Origin: Herpetosiphon llansteffanensis
Lineage (GTDB): Bacteria > Chloroflexota > Chloroflexia > Chloroflexales > Herpetosiphonaceae
Reading direction: 5' to 3'
Assembly (NCBI RefSeq): GCF_003205875.1
Contig: NZ_PUBZ01000083.1
Location: 1-64,000, forward strand
Length of the DNA: 64,000 nucleotides
Position 1 is the first letter of the stretch, and each line of letters begins with the position of its first letter. Shown piece by piece: positions 26,440 to 34,386 of this stretch. The notes beneath the pieces are model-generated. The model worked only from the letters and a program-made list of their open reading frames with translations, was not told the origin of the DNA and searched no databases. The translations under genes were made by a program, and so were the position numbers.

Positions 26440-26727
26440 TTAGCCAACAGCCTCGGCAATTTCATCGAAGGTAAATGGTGAGCCAGCGCGGCGAGCGTCA
26501 TCATTTAACATTGGCTCTAAGATCCGTTGCAATGCCATCACGTGTGAGCAGGTGTTCCAATGGGCAAAAAATTCACAATCACAGTGCCATTCACCGCTTG
26601 CCAACAGCTGGACTTCGTGGTTATTGCCACCACGGAAGGTAGCGCTAAACTGTTGAATTGCAATCCGTTCTGGTTCTTGGGCGTACCGTTTGGCTTTGTC
26701 GATCTTGCTAATCATATCGGAGTACAT
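26440..26727 (-). CDS. SWIM zinc-finger domain protein
   Basis: The 95-residue protein consists of a SWIM-type zinc finger: ASGEWHCDCEFFAHWNTCSHVMAL provides the CxCx(n)CxH ligands (two Cys in CDC, then Cys and His in CSH). SWIM domains bind DNA or proteins and occur in helicases and transposases, but here the domain stands alone. ATG 26727 has AAGGAGGA upstream; the longer frame to 26850 was rejected. It is preceded by a strong promoter about 170 nt away. The specific role is unknown. Confidence 0.82.
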   Translation of the reverse strand: MYSDMISKIDKAKRYAQEPERIAIQQFSATFRGGNNHEVQLLASGEWHCDCEFFAHWNTCSHVMALQRILEPMLNDDARRAGSPFTFDEIAEAVG

Positions 26728-26898
26728 TGGACGATCCTCCTTATATAGCGAAAAACGCCGTGAGCCGTTCCCACGCCGTAGCGTTGGTACAAAAAACGAC
26801 ACAGGCTGATGCCTCTGTCGTGCTATCGTTAACCCAATTGTCGAATTCAATTCGCATTGTGGGTGGGCCTTTCCGTGTACAGCAGCCTCTTGGTGTGT

Positions 26899-26926
26899 AT
26901 TATAACAGTGCCTGTGAGTGCGTCAA
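26899..26926 (-). promoter_or_regulatory. Promoter for the SWIM gene (and possibly gltX)
   Basis: On the minus strand TTGACG (complement of 26921-26926) and TATAAT (complement of 26899-26904) have a 16-nt spacer. The resulting leader of about 165 nt before the SWIM gene has no other gene in it. The rest of 26728-27084 holds the promoter and ribosome site of the divergent blue-copper gene: TATAAT at 27031-27036 without a good -35, and GGAGG before 27085. Confidence 0.78.
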
Positions 26927-27084
26927 GGAACTTTTGGTAAATCTTTGTGAGCATTTGGTGAGCAATTGACCACCAATTGGCCTATTCAAAACAAGGCCGA
27001 TTCTGTGAGACCAAGCCCAACCCATTATGCTATAATTCACTGCATAAGATTGCCAACGAACAGATGCTTTTATGGAGGAAATCG

Positions 27085-27948
27085 ATGCCTATTCGGCGCT
27101 GGACACGTCCGCTTGCGGGCGTTTTATTAGCAGGCACATTGGTTGCTTGCGGTGGTACTGCTGACGACAACGTAGGGGTGTTTAAAAGTGTCCCCGATGT
27201 CGTGGTTGCTGGCTCAGTGAGCAATGATTTGACCATTGATAGTGCCGATGGTGCCACCTTGGCCTTTGCCAAAACCGAGTTAACCGCAGGTACCGGTGAA
27301 ATTAAAGTAACCTTCAATAACAAGGGTGTTGTGCCTCATAACTGGGTGTTGGTCAACCCCGGCGAAGAAGATAAAACCGTGGCCGATGCAGCAAATGCTA
27401 CCAATTTTGAAGCTGCTAACGCCTTGGCCCACACCAAAACCATCGATGGCGGGGCCAATGATACAGCCACCTTCAATATTGCTGAGCCAGGTACCTACAG
27501 CTATGTTTGTACCTATCCTGGCCACTATGCAGCTGGTATGAAGGGCACGTTCAAGGTTGTGGCTGCTGGTGGCGGCGGGGCTGCTCCTGCTGGCGGTGGC
27601 GCTGGCCTGACCGTCAATAGCGGCGATGCAGCGAGCATGACGTTTGCCGAAACCGAATTGAGCGCGAATGCTGGTGAGGTAACTGTTAGCTTTAATAACG
27701 CAGGGACTTTGCCACACAATCTTGTAATCGTCAAACCAGGTGAAGAGCAAAAGGCTGTTGATTCAGCCGTTGCTAATGCCCCTGATTTTACGCCAAGTGC
27801 CGATTTGGTACTGGGTACAACCAAGACGATCAATGGCGGCGAAACTGCAAGCGTCAGTGCAACCTTGGAACCTGGCACGTATAGCTATATTTGTGCCTAC
27901 CCAGGCCACTTCGCGAGCGGCATGAAGGGTACGCTAACCGTCAAATAA
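27085..27948 (+). CDS. Double blue-copper (auracyanin-like) lipoprotein
   Basis: The 287-residue precursor has a signal peptide with lipobox LVAC (Cys22), so it should be lipid-anchored outside the membrane. Two plastocyanin/auracyanin-type cupredoxin domains follow, joined by a Gly/Ala linker (about 160-175). Both carry the four type 1 copper ligands: His85, Cys142, His147, Met152 in the first and His211, Cys270, His275, Met280 in the second (YSYxCxYPGHxASGMKG). Auracyanins are electron carriers between alternative complex III and terminal acceptors in Chloroflexi. A respiratory electron-transfer role is inferred. A two-domain form is unusual. GGAGG precedes ATG 27085. Confidence 0.9.
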   Translation: MPIRRWTRPLAGVLLAGTLVACGGTADDNVGVFKSVPDVVVAGSVSNDLTIDSADGATLAFAKTELTAGTGEIKVTFNNKGVVPHNWVLVNPGEEDKTVADAANATNFEAANALAHTKTIDGGANDTATFNIAEPGTYSYVCTYPGHYAAGMKGTFKVVAAGGGGAAPAGGGAGLTVNSGDAASMTFAETELSANAGEVTVSFNNAGTLPHNLVIVKPGEEQKAVDSAVANAPDFTPSADLVLGTTKTINGGETASVSATLEPGTYSYICAYPGHFASGMKGTLTVK

Positions 27949-27968
27949 GCTCATTAGCTGCAATCAAA

Positions 27969-28005
27969 ACCACGCTTGATTACATCGATCAAGCGTGGTT
28001 TTTTG
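27969..28005. terminator. Bidirectional terminator overlapping the flippase end
   Basis: ACCACGCTTGAT (27969-27980) pairs perfectly with ATCAAGCGTGGT (27988-27999), loop 7 nt, followed by TTTTTT on the plus strand and flanked by AAAA on the left. The right arm contains the last codons and stop (27989) of the convergent flippase gene. Confidence 0.92.
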
Positions 28006-29230
28006 TTCGATTAAACCATTCGCTCAGGCAAACTGCCGCCAACAAACCCAGCATGACGTAGGCTTGAGCATTCAACACATGGTTAATCGTTTGATGCGCT
28101 TCAATGAGCCACAAAATTTGGCCAATGCCAGCCCCCAGCGTCAGCCAAACTCCAATCTGGCGCTGTTGAGCCGCTTGATAAGCAACGAGGAAATTTACCA
28201 CGGCATAGCCACTAGCAATCGCTGCGTAACGCCAAAGCACCCCAGCAATCGGCAGATAGGCTGAACCAAATAGCCCCTTAACCAGCAGTTGCGGCATTGC
28301 CCAGCAGCCAAGGCTGAAGATGAATCCAATGCCAATGATCAGCGCCAAGCTTTGCCAAAATGCCTGGCGCTGTTCAGTTTTAGCCTGATCGGCGCGTAAA
28401 AGCTTGGCAAAACCCAAGCTTGCAACCGTACTGCTTACAAAGAAGCCAAACCTGCCAATCAAGGCTAAGGCAGCATATTGGCCAGCAATATGCTGCGAAA
28501 ACCACAGCGTTACCAAAAGCATATCACTATGGAGCATCAAGCCTTGGCCTAGCATGCGCAAGCCAAGTGGCCATAATGGCTGAAGTTGACTGGTCGAACC
28601 AACGCTCTCGGGTATGGCTGGTTTGGCGTAGCTCAAACCCCACGCCGCGAGCAACGAACCAGCAAAAACTAAACTGACCGCCGTTACGCCCAAGCCCAAT
28701 TCGAGCACGCTGATTGCTCCAGCGAGCCGCATCATCGTTTCTAGCAGCAAATTACTTGCAAGCCGCCCAAAAGCCGCTTGGCTTTGCATAATTCCCCGTT
28801 CAACGCCAAGCGGATAGTAGCTGATCAAGCCAAAGCCCAGCAGCAACAATGGCGTTGGACTTGTACCAAACAGCTTTTGCCAAAATCCCGCCAATCCTGC
28901 GCAGAGCAGACCATTAACCGCCCCGATGATCCAGGCTAGCTGGCGCAGTTGGCGCAGTTTGGCGTAGTTGTTGAGGCTAAGGCTGGCCCGAGCAGCTTGA
29001 ATTTGCAAAAAACCACTGGCCAAGGTTGCAATGGCGAACAGGGTCATAATGACGTTAATTTGGGCATAGGCTGCTGGAACTAGCCCATGACCAAGCACGC
29101 TCGCAACGCCATAATTCGCCAGATTAACTAAGAGCATACTGCCGAACAGCCAAAACTTGGTTAATTGTTTGAGCCGCTGCAGGAGTGGAATGTGGCTGAT
29201 TGTAAAACCAGAACGTTGAAGTACGCCCAT
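27989..29230 (-). CDS. Polysaccharide/lipid-linked oligosaccharide flippase-like protein
   Basis: This 413-residue membrane protein has about 12 hydrophobic segments and the general layout of the MOP superfamily (Wzx/MviN-type oligosaccharide flippases, PST family). It has Arg-rich cytoplasmic loops and an N-terminal segment LVNLANYGVASVLGHGLVP. Such proteins move lipid-linked sugars across the membrane during cell-surface polysaccharide or glycoprotein assembly. A glycosyltransferase of the dolichyl-phosphate type lies just upstream on the same strand, which supports a sugar-export role. No clear ribosome site was seen. Confidence 0.72.
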   Translation of the reverse strand: MGVLQRSGFTISHIPLLQRLKQLTKFWLFGSMLLVNLANYGVASVLGHGLVPAAYAQINVIMTLFAIATLASGFLQIQAARASLSLNNYAKLRQLRQLAWIIGAVNGLLCAGLAGFWQKLFGTSPTPLLLLGFGLISYYPLGVERGIMQSQAAFGRLASNLLLETMMRLAGAISVLELGLGVTAVSLVFAGSLLAAWGLSYAKPAIPESVGSTSQLQPLWPLGLRMLGQGLMLHSDMLLVTLWFSQHIAGQYAALALIGRFGFFVSSTVASLGFAKLLRADQAKTEQRQAFWQSLALIIGIGFIFSLGCWAMPQLLVKGLFGSAYLPIAGVLWRYAAIASGYAVVNFLVAYQAAQQRQIGVWLTLGAGIGQILWLIEAHQTINHVLNAQAYVMLGLLAAVCLSEWFNRTKNHA

Positions 29231-29418
29231 AAAATGAGGCTTTCGTATAAAAATACCGTTAGCTTAACTATAGATTGCTTCATAGCCGGAACCAATAAGC
29301 GAATAGTCACCCATTCGAGCGCTACTAAAGTGTCAAGGGGGGAAACAGAAAGGACTATCAAACCCAAGCTATTCAACTAGTTCTTGTGCTTAGGATTAGA
29401 ACCATCGCCTATGCTAAA

Positions 29419-29474
29419 GCTGCTCATTGCAACGCGAAGCCCCTCGGCTACGTGGCCAGGGGCTGAGGAGCAGC
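29419..29474 (-). terminator. Nested hairpin after the GT2 gene
   Basis: Outer arms GCTGCTC (29419-29425) and GAGCAGC (29468-29474) enclose inner arms AGCCCCT (29438-29444) and AGGGGCT (29458-29464). On the minus strand the structure is followed by TTTAGC, 46 nt past the glycosyltransferase stop. The rest of 29231-29519 shows no gene. Confidence 0.5.
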
Positions 29475-29519
29475 AAATGCTTCGTTAATCAACGCTTCAA
29501 GCAGCAAAATAGAGGTTTT

Positions 29520-30341
29520 TTAGGCAAACCACTGGCCTGATTGCTGTGATTTAGCTTTTGTTTTTTTTTGGCTTGAGCTTGGGTAGCGCCCACGCCAATG
29601 GTTAATTTGAATGATCATAATGTCGCGGAGAAACTGATAGGCATCACGAATTGGATGGACTTTTGAGCCAGCAACATCAACCCATTCGACTGAAATTTCA
29701 TTGGTTTGATAACCAAAAATATCGGCAATCACCAAAAGCTCTAAATCGAAGGCAAAGCCATTGATCGTTTGGACTTGGGCCAGATGTTTGGCTACCGCCC
29801 GATGAAACAGCTTGAAGCCACATTGGCTATCGTGAATATTCAGTTTCAAGCCATGTTCAACAATCAGCCGCAGCCCAGCGCTCATCACGCAGCGGCTCAA
29901 ACGCCGTTCTTTGGTTTGCAGCAGTTGTTTGGCCCGCGAGCCAATCGCCAAATCGTAGTTGCCTTGCTCTAATGAGGGCAACAATTTATTTAACTCAGTG
30001 ATTGGCGTAGCATTATCTGCATCAGTAAACAGAATAAAGTTACCTTTGGCTGCAATAATGCCAGCTCGCACTGCATGGCCTTTGCCATGGTTGCTTGAGC
30101 TTTTGATGATCGTCAGATTGGGATATTTTTGAGCTTCGATCAGACTAATTGTTTGATCGGTTGAGCCATCGTCGCTGATGATTAACTCCCACGAACGGTT
30201 TCGCTCGTTGAGGTAATGAACAATTGAGTCGATGCTGGGGATGATCCGTTTTTGTTCGTTGAAACAGGGAATGATGACTGAAAGTTCAGGGGCTTGCCCG
30301 ACGAGTGTTTGATTGGTGTGCTTGGCTGATGGCTGAAACAT
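29520..30341 (-). CDS. Family 2 glycosyltransferase, dolichyl/polyprenyl-phosphate hexose type
   Basis: The 273-residue protein is a GT-A fold enzyme of the DPM1/Alg5 subfamily: SVIIPCFNEQKRI at the N-terminus, the SDDGSTDQT motif, the DxD-like FTDADNATP, and the SQCGFKLF segment typical of dolichyl-phosphate glucosyltransferases. It would transfer a hexose from a nucleotide sugar to polyprenyl phosphate at the cytoplasmic face. There is no C-terminal membrane domain. Its neighbour, the flippase-like protein, could move the product. The 247 nt upstream show only imperfect GCAAGC words and no gene. Confidence 0.85.
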   Translation of the reverse strand: MFQPSAKHTNQTLVGQAPELSVIIPCFNEQKRIIPSIDSIVHYLNERNRSWELIISDDGSTDQTISLIEAQKYPNLTIIKSSSNHGKGHAVRAGIIAAKGNFILFTDADNATPITELNKLLPSLEQGNYDLAIGSRAKQLLQTKERRLSRCVMSAGLRLIVEHGLKLNIHDSQCGFKLFHRAVAKHLAQVQTINGFAFDLELLVIADIFGYQTNEISVEWVDVAGSKVHPIRDAYQFLRDIMIIQINHWRGRYPSSSQKKTKAKSQQSGQWFA

Positions 30342-30536
30342 AGCGGCAATCCCTTAATCCATTAATCATTTGCTTGCAAGCAGCATAGATCCGATAACCT
30401 AGGACGGGTATGGTCTATCAGTCCGCCCTGGTATAGGCCTTTTTGCAAGCTGCTATAAGGCTTCGTAGCAGGGTTGTTTATGACTATTGGGGTAGAGCAG
30501 GGGAAGCCAAGCGAGGGAGAAGCTTATTTTTGGCAA

Positions 30537-30578
30537 GCAAAAACCCATCCAAGCAAACCATATGGCGTACTGGATGGG
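30537..30578 (-). terminator. Terminator after HMG-CoA lyase gene
   Basis: CCCATCCA (30544-30551) and TGGATGGG (30571-30578) form an 8-bp stem; on the minus strand it is followed by TTTTTGC (complement of 30537-30543). Confidence 0.85.
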
Positions 30579-30588
30579 CTAATAATGC

Positions 30589-31575
30589 TTAAACGGTGCG
30601 GCTGGTTTGTGCGTCGAGCACTTCGGCTTCGTTCCATGGGCGCATTTTGCCGCCAGGAATATGGCCACAAATGCCGCCTTTGATAACTTGCCCAGGCACT
30701 TCGTGGCCAAGCAAGCTTTCGATCAGTTTGGCACACGAAACGAGCTTTGGAATATCGAGGCCTGTGTCGATACCCATTTCATGCAACATGTGTACGGTAT
30801 CTTCGGTGCTGATATTGCCTGGCGCGCCTGGAGCAAATGGGCAGCCGCCAATCCCACCAATGCTTGCATCAATCCGATCGATTCCAACTTCGAGTGCAGC
30901 CAATACGTTGGCTAAGCCAGCTCCGCGCGCACTATGTGGGTGCAAACGCAAAGGTGCATGTGGGAAGCGCTCTCGTAAGGCTAGCACAACTGCTTGGACT
31001 AAGCGCGGATGGGCCATGCCGGTTGTATCGCCAAGCGTAATTTGGCTTGCGCCAAGCTCGAGCAGCCGTTCAGTCATGCTCACGACGCGCTCGATGGGCA
31101 CATCGTTTTCGAAGGGGCAGCCAAAGACCACCGAAAGCACAGCTTCGAACTCAATCTGGGCTTCTTTGAGTGCAAGGGCAATATCGGCGGCAGCAGCCAG
31201 CGATTCGTTGATGCTCATGCGCACATTGCTTTGATTATGGCTTTCGGATGCGCTCAAAAAGATTTGCACCGAATCGGCGCGCGCTTCGATGGCGCGTTGT
31301 GCTCCGCGTAAATTTGGCGCAATTGCGCTATAAATCACATCGGGGCGGCGTTCGATGCGCGCAAAAACCTCGGCGGTATCGGCCATTTGGGGCACATAAC
31401 GCGGGTTGACGAATGAACCAACTTCGATTTGGCGCAAGCCAGAATTATTGAGGGCATTGATCAGCAGGATTTTTTGCTCGGTGGTGAGGATGCGATCCTC
31501 GTTTTGCAAGCCATCGCGGGGGCCAACTTCGCGGATGCTGACTGTGGCAGGCAAGTTAGTTAAGGGAATCATCAT
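30589..31575 (-). CDS. Hydroxymethylglutaryl-CoA lyase
   Basis: The enzyme cleaves 3-hydroxy-3-methylglutaryl-CoA to acetoacetate and acetyl-CoA, the last step of leucine degradation. The 328-residue TIM-barrel protein has EVGPRDGLQNE at the N-terminus (metal ligand Asp and catalytic Arg), HPHSARGAG with the conserved His pair, and the signature GGIGGCPFAPGAPGN with the catalytic Cys. Two adjacent ATG codons follow AAGGAG; the second (31572) has better spacing. No other leucine-degradation gene is adjacent. The related 4-hydroxy-2-oxovalerate or citramalate family is less likely because of the CPFAPGAPGN motif. Confidence 0.92.
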   Translation of the reverse strand: MMIPLTNLPATVSIREVGPRDGLQNEDRILTTEQKILLINALNNSGLRQIEVGSFVNPRYVPQMADTAEVFARIERRPDVIYSAIAPNLRGAQRAIEARADSVQIFLSASESHNQSNVRMSINESLAAAADIALALKEAQIEFEAVLSVVFGCPFENDVPIERVVSMTERLLELGASQITLGDTTGMAHPRLVQAVVLALRERFPHAPLRLHPHSARGAGLANVLAALEVGIDRIDASIGGIGGCPFAPGAPGNISTEDTVHMLHEMGIDTGLDIPKLVSCAKLIESLLGHEVPGQVIKGGICGHIPGGKMRPWNEAEVLDAQTSRTV

Positions 31576-31646
31576 CGACTCCTTGGATATTGATTGGCGG
31601 GTGCTGAGAACAACACCCGCGCAACCACAGCGCTAATCGCCATTGA

Positions 31647-32369
31647 TTAGCGTTTTGGATAAATAACGATTTTTCGATGCTCACCTTCGCCAGCGCTTTC
31701 GGTATAGACTGACGGATCTTCGCGCAGCGCCATATGGATGATGCGGCGTTCGAATGAACTCATTGGCTCAAGCGGCATTGGGCGGCCTGATTGGCGCACG
31801 CGTTCGGCCATGCGCAACGCCAAGCCCTCAAGTGAATCTTGGCGACGTTGGCGATATTGGCCAATATCGATTACCACTTGCGACCAGCGCCCAGTTTGGC
31901 GATGAATTAAGACATTCAGCAGATATTGCAATGAGCGCAAGGTTTCGCCACGGCGGCCAATCATCAGGCCGGTGGTTTCTTCATCGACACCCTCGATATG
32001 CAAGGTCAGCGTATCTTCTTCTTCATCGGAGCCTTTGGCCTTCTGTACAACCGGCGTTACAAAGGCATCGATGTTCATGCGAGTGAGCAAGGCCTCAAGC
32101 AACTGACGGGCGAGCGCCACGGTTTGCTCATCGGTGCTAGCGACGCGGCGGCGACGACGTTTTGGTTGTTCCTCATCGTCATCATCGCCATACTCAGCCA
32201 GCAACTCATCCTCATCATCATCGACGCTGACGCGGACAAGGGCTGAATCAGCGGTTTGCGCTAAAACCTCGATCAGAGCTTCATCTTCATCTTTGCCGAG
32301 TTGGGCGAGGGCTTGAGCCACGGCCTCGGCCACGCTTGCTGCGCGTACTTCAACTTTTTGCAACGCCAT
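31647..32369 (-). CDS. jag: Jag/KhpB family RNA-binding protein (Jag_N-KH-R3H)
   Basis: The 240-residue protein has an N-terminal Jag-like segment (KVEVRAASVAEAVAQALAQL), a charged linker with DDDDEEQPKRRRRR, and a KH domain (TGLMIGRRGETLRSLQYLLN with the GxxG-type loop). It ends with an R3H domain (MSSFERRIIHMALREDPSVYTESAGEGEHRK). Jag/KhpB binds RNA and influences cell-wall growth and division in Gram-positives. It lies 33 nt downstream of yidC, the standard partner, in the rpmH-rnpA-yidD-yidC-jag order. Confidence 0.92.
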   Translation of the reverse strand: MALQKVEVRAASVAEAVAQALAQLGKDEDEALIEVLAQTADSALVRVSVDDDEDELLAEYGDDDDEEQPKRRRRRVASTDEQTVALARQLLEALLTRMNIDAFVTPVVQKAKGSDEEEDTLTLHIEGVDEETTGLMIGRRGETLRSLQYLLNVLIHRQTGRWSQVVIDIGQYRQRRQDSLEGLALRMAERVRQSGRPMPLEPMSSFERRIIHMALREDPSVYTESAGEGEHRKIVIYPKR

Positions 32370-32402
32370 GTCCTACACGTTCCTCCGAATTATAAGCCGA
32401 GA

Positions 32403-33344
32403 CTAGCGCCGTTTTTTCGGCTTGCCAAGCTGCGCCTTAACATCTTCAATTGCTTGTTCAGTTACGATGTCGCTGCTACCACTTTCGGCGGCAGCACCAG
32501 CGGCGCTGACATCAGTAACCGGTTCTAATTTGCCAAGCGCAGTCCAAAAATCGCGGCGTTGGGGCTGATCACTTGGGCTTTCTGGTTCTTCAATCGTGAT
32601 TGTAGCCGATTCTGGCAATGGTTGGTGCAAGAAGCCGGTTTTTTCGGGCAAAAATGGCAAATATTTCGAAAGCAAGCCAAAGCCTGAGGTGAAATATTGT
32701 TGCACCATTTGAATCAACGAACCAGTGACCGAATACAGGGTTGCGCCTGCTGGGAATTGGAAGTAGATAAAGCCAAAGATAAATGGCATAAACATCATCA
32801 CTTTGTTCATTGAGGCTTGCTGTGGGTCTGGGTTGCGTTGCATCGCCATCAAGGTTGTGATGAATTGAAAGCCAATTGCCAAGAGTGGCAAAATATAGTA
32901 GGGGTCTTTGGCACTCCCAGCAATCGCTTGGCCTGCACCGTCAACCAACGGGGTTAGGCGGGGCAACCACAAAAACTGCACTTGTTCGGCAGTGGCTTCA
33001 ACTTTCGTGCCAAATAATTGAATCGCTTGCCAAACCCCAAACAAAATTGGCAATGAGATCAAGAGCGGCAGACAACCACCAACGGGGCTGGCTCCATGCT
33101 CACGATAGAGCTTCATGGTTTCTTGGGTCAGTTTTTCGCGATCTTTGCCATATTTACGTTGCAATTCGCGCAATTTTGGTTGGATGACCATAATTTTGCG
33201 TTGCGAACGTAATTGCTTCAGCGTCAGCGGCAACATGCCTAAACGAACTAAAATCGTAAAAGAGATGATTGCCCACCCCAAGTTGCCAAACAGATGAAAC
33301 AGCCATTCGAGAAATGGTAAAAAGATTGGACCTAGAAAATTCAT
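32403..33344 (-). CDS. yidC: Membrane protein insertase YidC/Oxa1
   Basis: YidC inserts membrane proteins alone or together with SecYEG. The 313-residue protein is the short (Gram-positive/Oxa1) form without the periplasmic domain. The N-terminus has FLEWLFHLFGNLGWAIISFT, then a positively charged LKQLRSQRKIMVIQPKLREL cytoplasmic region, GGCLPLLISLPILFGVW, and MMFMPFIFGFIYFQFPAG. A hydrophilic C-terminal extension of about 60 residues is rich in Pro, Glu and Ser. It lies between yidD and jag. Confidence 0.95.
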   Translation of the reverse strand: MNFLGPIFLPFLEWLFHLFGNLGWAIISFTILVRLGMLPLTLKQLRSQRKIMVIQPKLRELQRKYGKDREKLTQETMKLYREHGASPVGGCLPLLISLPILFGVWQAIQLFGTKVEATAEQVQFLWLPRLTPLVDGAGQAIAGSAKDPYYILPLLAIGFQFITTLMAMQRNPDPQQASMNKVMMFMPFIFGFIYFQFPAGATLYSVTGSLIQMVQQYFTSGFGLLSKYLPFLPEKTGFLHQPLPESATITIEEPESPSDQPQRRDFWTALGKLEPVTDVSAAGAAAESGSSDIVTEQAIEDVKAQLGKPKKRR

Positions 33345-33389
33345 AGCCGTATATTCCTACGTTGTCATAGCAAAAAACCCTGTGCCAAC

Positions 33390-33596
33390 TTATGGAACAG
33401 GGTCTTCACCACCCTGTGCCCATGGATGGCAACGGGCGATCCGTTTCAGTGTCAACCATGTACCTTTGAATGCCCCATATTTCGCGATAGCTTGATAGCC
33501 ATAGTGGGAACAGGTTGGCGTATAGATACAACTTGGTGGTGTATATCGCGAAAAACGCTGGTACAAGCGAATAAGTGCCAATAATATCTTACCCAT
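33390..33596 (-). CDS. yidD: Membrane protein insertion efficiency factor YidD
   Basis: YidD is a small protein thought to help YidC at the membrane. The 68-residue protein carries the family hallmark [22 protein letters not shown] followed by [17 protein letters not shown]. The start was placed at ATG 33596, preceded by AGGAAGA; the longer frame overlaps rnpA extensively. It overlaps rnpA by 8 nt. Confidence 0.95.
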   Translation of the reverse strand: MGKILLALIRLYQRFSRYTPPSCIYTPTCSHYGYQAIAKYGAFKGTWLTLKRIARCHPWAQGGEDPVP

Positions 33597-33960
33597 GGCG
33601 ATCTTCCTGTGATGGTTGTTCACGATCATGCCATAGCTGCGCTTGTTGCAGTAAACGCGAAACGGCCTGCTGAATCTGCTCCCAGGCCGCTGTGCGAAAT
33701 CCCGCTCGTACAATAAAAATAACATCCCATCCTGGGCGAATCTGATCGTAGATCAAACGGATAGCTTCGCGCACTCGGCGTTTGTAACGATTGCGTTCGA
33801 CGGCTGTGCCCAGCGCTTTGCGAACCACAATCCCACACCGAACGCGATTGGCCCGCGCTGGCGCGACGCTCAACACCAAGAGTGGATGTGACCATGTACG
33901 ACCGCCTTCGCGAACACGGCGAAAATCGCGTGGCGAGCGAAGGCGCTGTGAACGTTGCAT
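33589..33960 (-). CDS. rnpA: Ribonuclease P protein component
   Basis: RnpA assists the RNase P RNA in 5' processing of tRNA precursors. The 123-residue basic protein has the RNP motif [16 protein letters not shown] (conserved RNR..R..R), the [13 protein letters not shown] start and FIVRAG near the end. It lies 3 nt after rpmH and overlaps yidD by 8 nt. Its unusually Arg-rich sequence leaves long antisense and alternative frames open, which are not genes. Confidence 0.95.
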   Translation of the reverse strand: MQRSQRLRSPRDFRRVREGGRTWSHPLLVLSVAPARANRVRCGIVVRKALGTAVERNRYKRRVREAIRLIYDQIRPGWDVIFIVRAGFRTAAWEQIQQAVSRLLQQAQLWHDREQPSQEDRHG

Positions 33961-33963
33961 TGT

Positions 33964-34140
33964 TTAGCGATGACCGCCTGGGCCTGCTGGTCGGCGTTTG
34001 TCGCTCACAGTTAACTTCCAGCGACCACGTTGACGACGGGCTTTTACAACGGCGCGGCCTGTGCGAGTTTGCATGCGCTCCAAGAAACCGTGAACACGGC
34101 GGCGCTTGATGCGTTTTGGTTGCCAAGTTCGTTTTGGCAT
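33964..34140 (-). CDS. rpmH: Ribosomal protein L34, extended 58-aa form
   Basis: The 58-residue protein reads [20 protein letters not shown] at the start and continues [20 protein letters not shown], the canonical L34 core. It then has an additional C-terminal tail, [18 protein letters not shown], so it is longer than the usual 44-46 residues. GGAGG precedes ATG 34140. rpmH is next to the start of rnpA and has its own near-consensus promoter about 100 nt upstream. No dnaA follows on the other side. Confidence 0.95.
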   Translation of the reverse strand: MPKRTWQPKRIKRRRVHGFLERMQTRTGRAVVKARRQRGRWKLTVSDKRRPAGPGGHR

Positions 34141-34246
34141 TGTGCGAATCCTCCGGTGTCAGACGAAACAAAAGCGCGTGCTCGCGCTTCTGTATAGATA
34201 AGACAAAATTGATAGCACGCCGCCATGGACGCGCTGTAGCTTATCT

Positions 34247-34276
34247 ATTATAGCCTGACCGTCCGAACCATGTCAA
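34247..34276 (-). promoter_or_regulatory. Promoter of the rpmH-rnpA-yidD-yidC-jag operon
   Basis: On the minus strand TTGACA (complement of 34271-34276) and TATAAT (complement of 34247-34252), both perfect, are 18 nt apart. The leader of about 100 nt up to rpmH contains a small GC-rich hairpin word (agcgcgtgctcgcgct). No DnaA boxes were seen in the 246-nt spacer. Confidence 0.88.
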
Positions 34277-34386
34277 ATTGTATCTTGCTTTGCCTATCAG
34301 TTAATTACATTTATCGCCAAGATGCTATTCTCAACTGAATCAGGTAAAATAGCCATACATTGATTTTGTAATCGAAACGGAGTGCA

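Noticed and set aside
30342-30588. Small plus-strand frame 30474-30683
   Set aside because: It overlaps the HMG-CoA lyase terminator and gene end, with no ribosome site.
34141-34386. Replication origin next to rpmH
   Set aside because: No DnaA boxes or AT-rich unwinding region could be identified and dnaA is absent.
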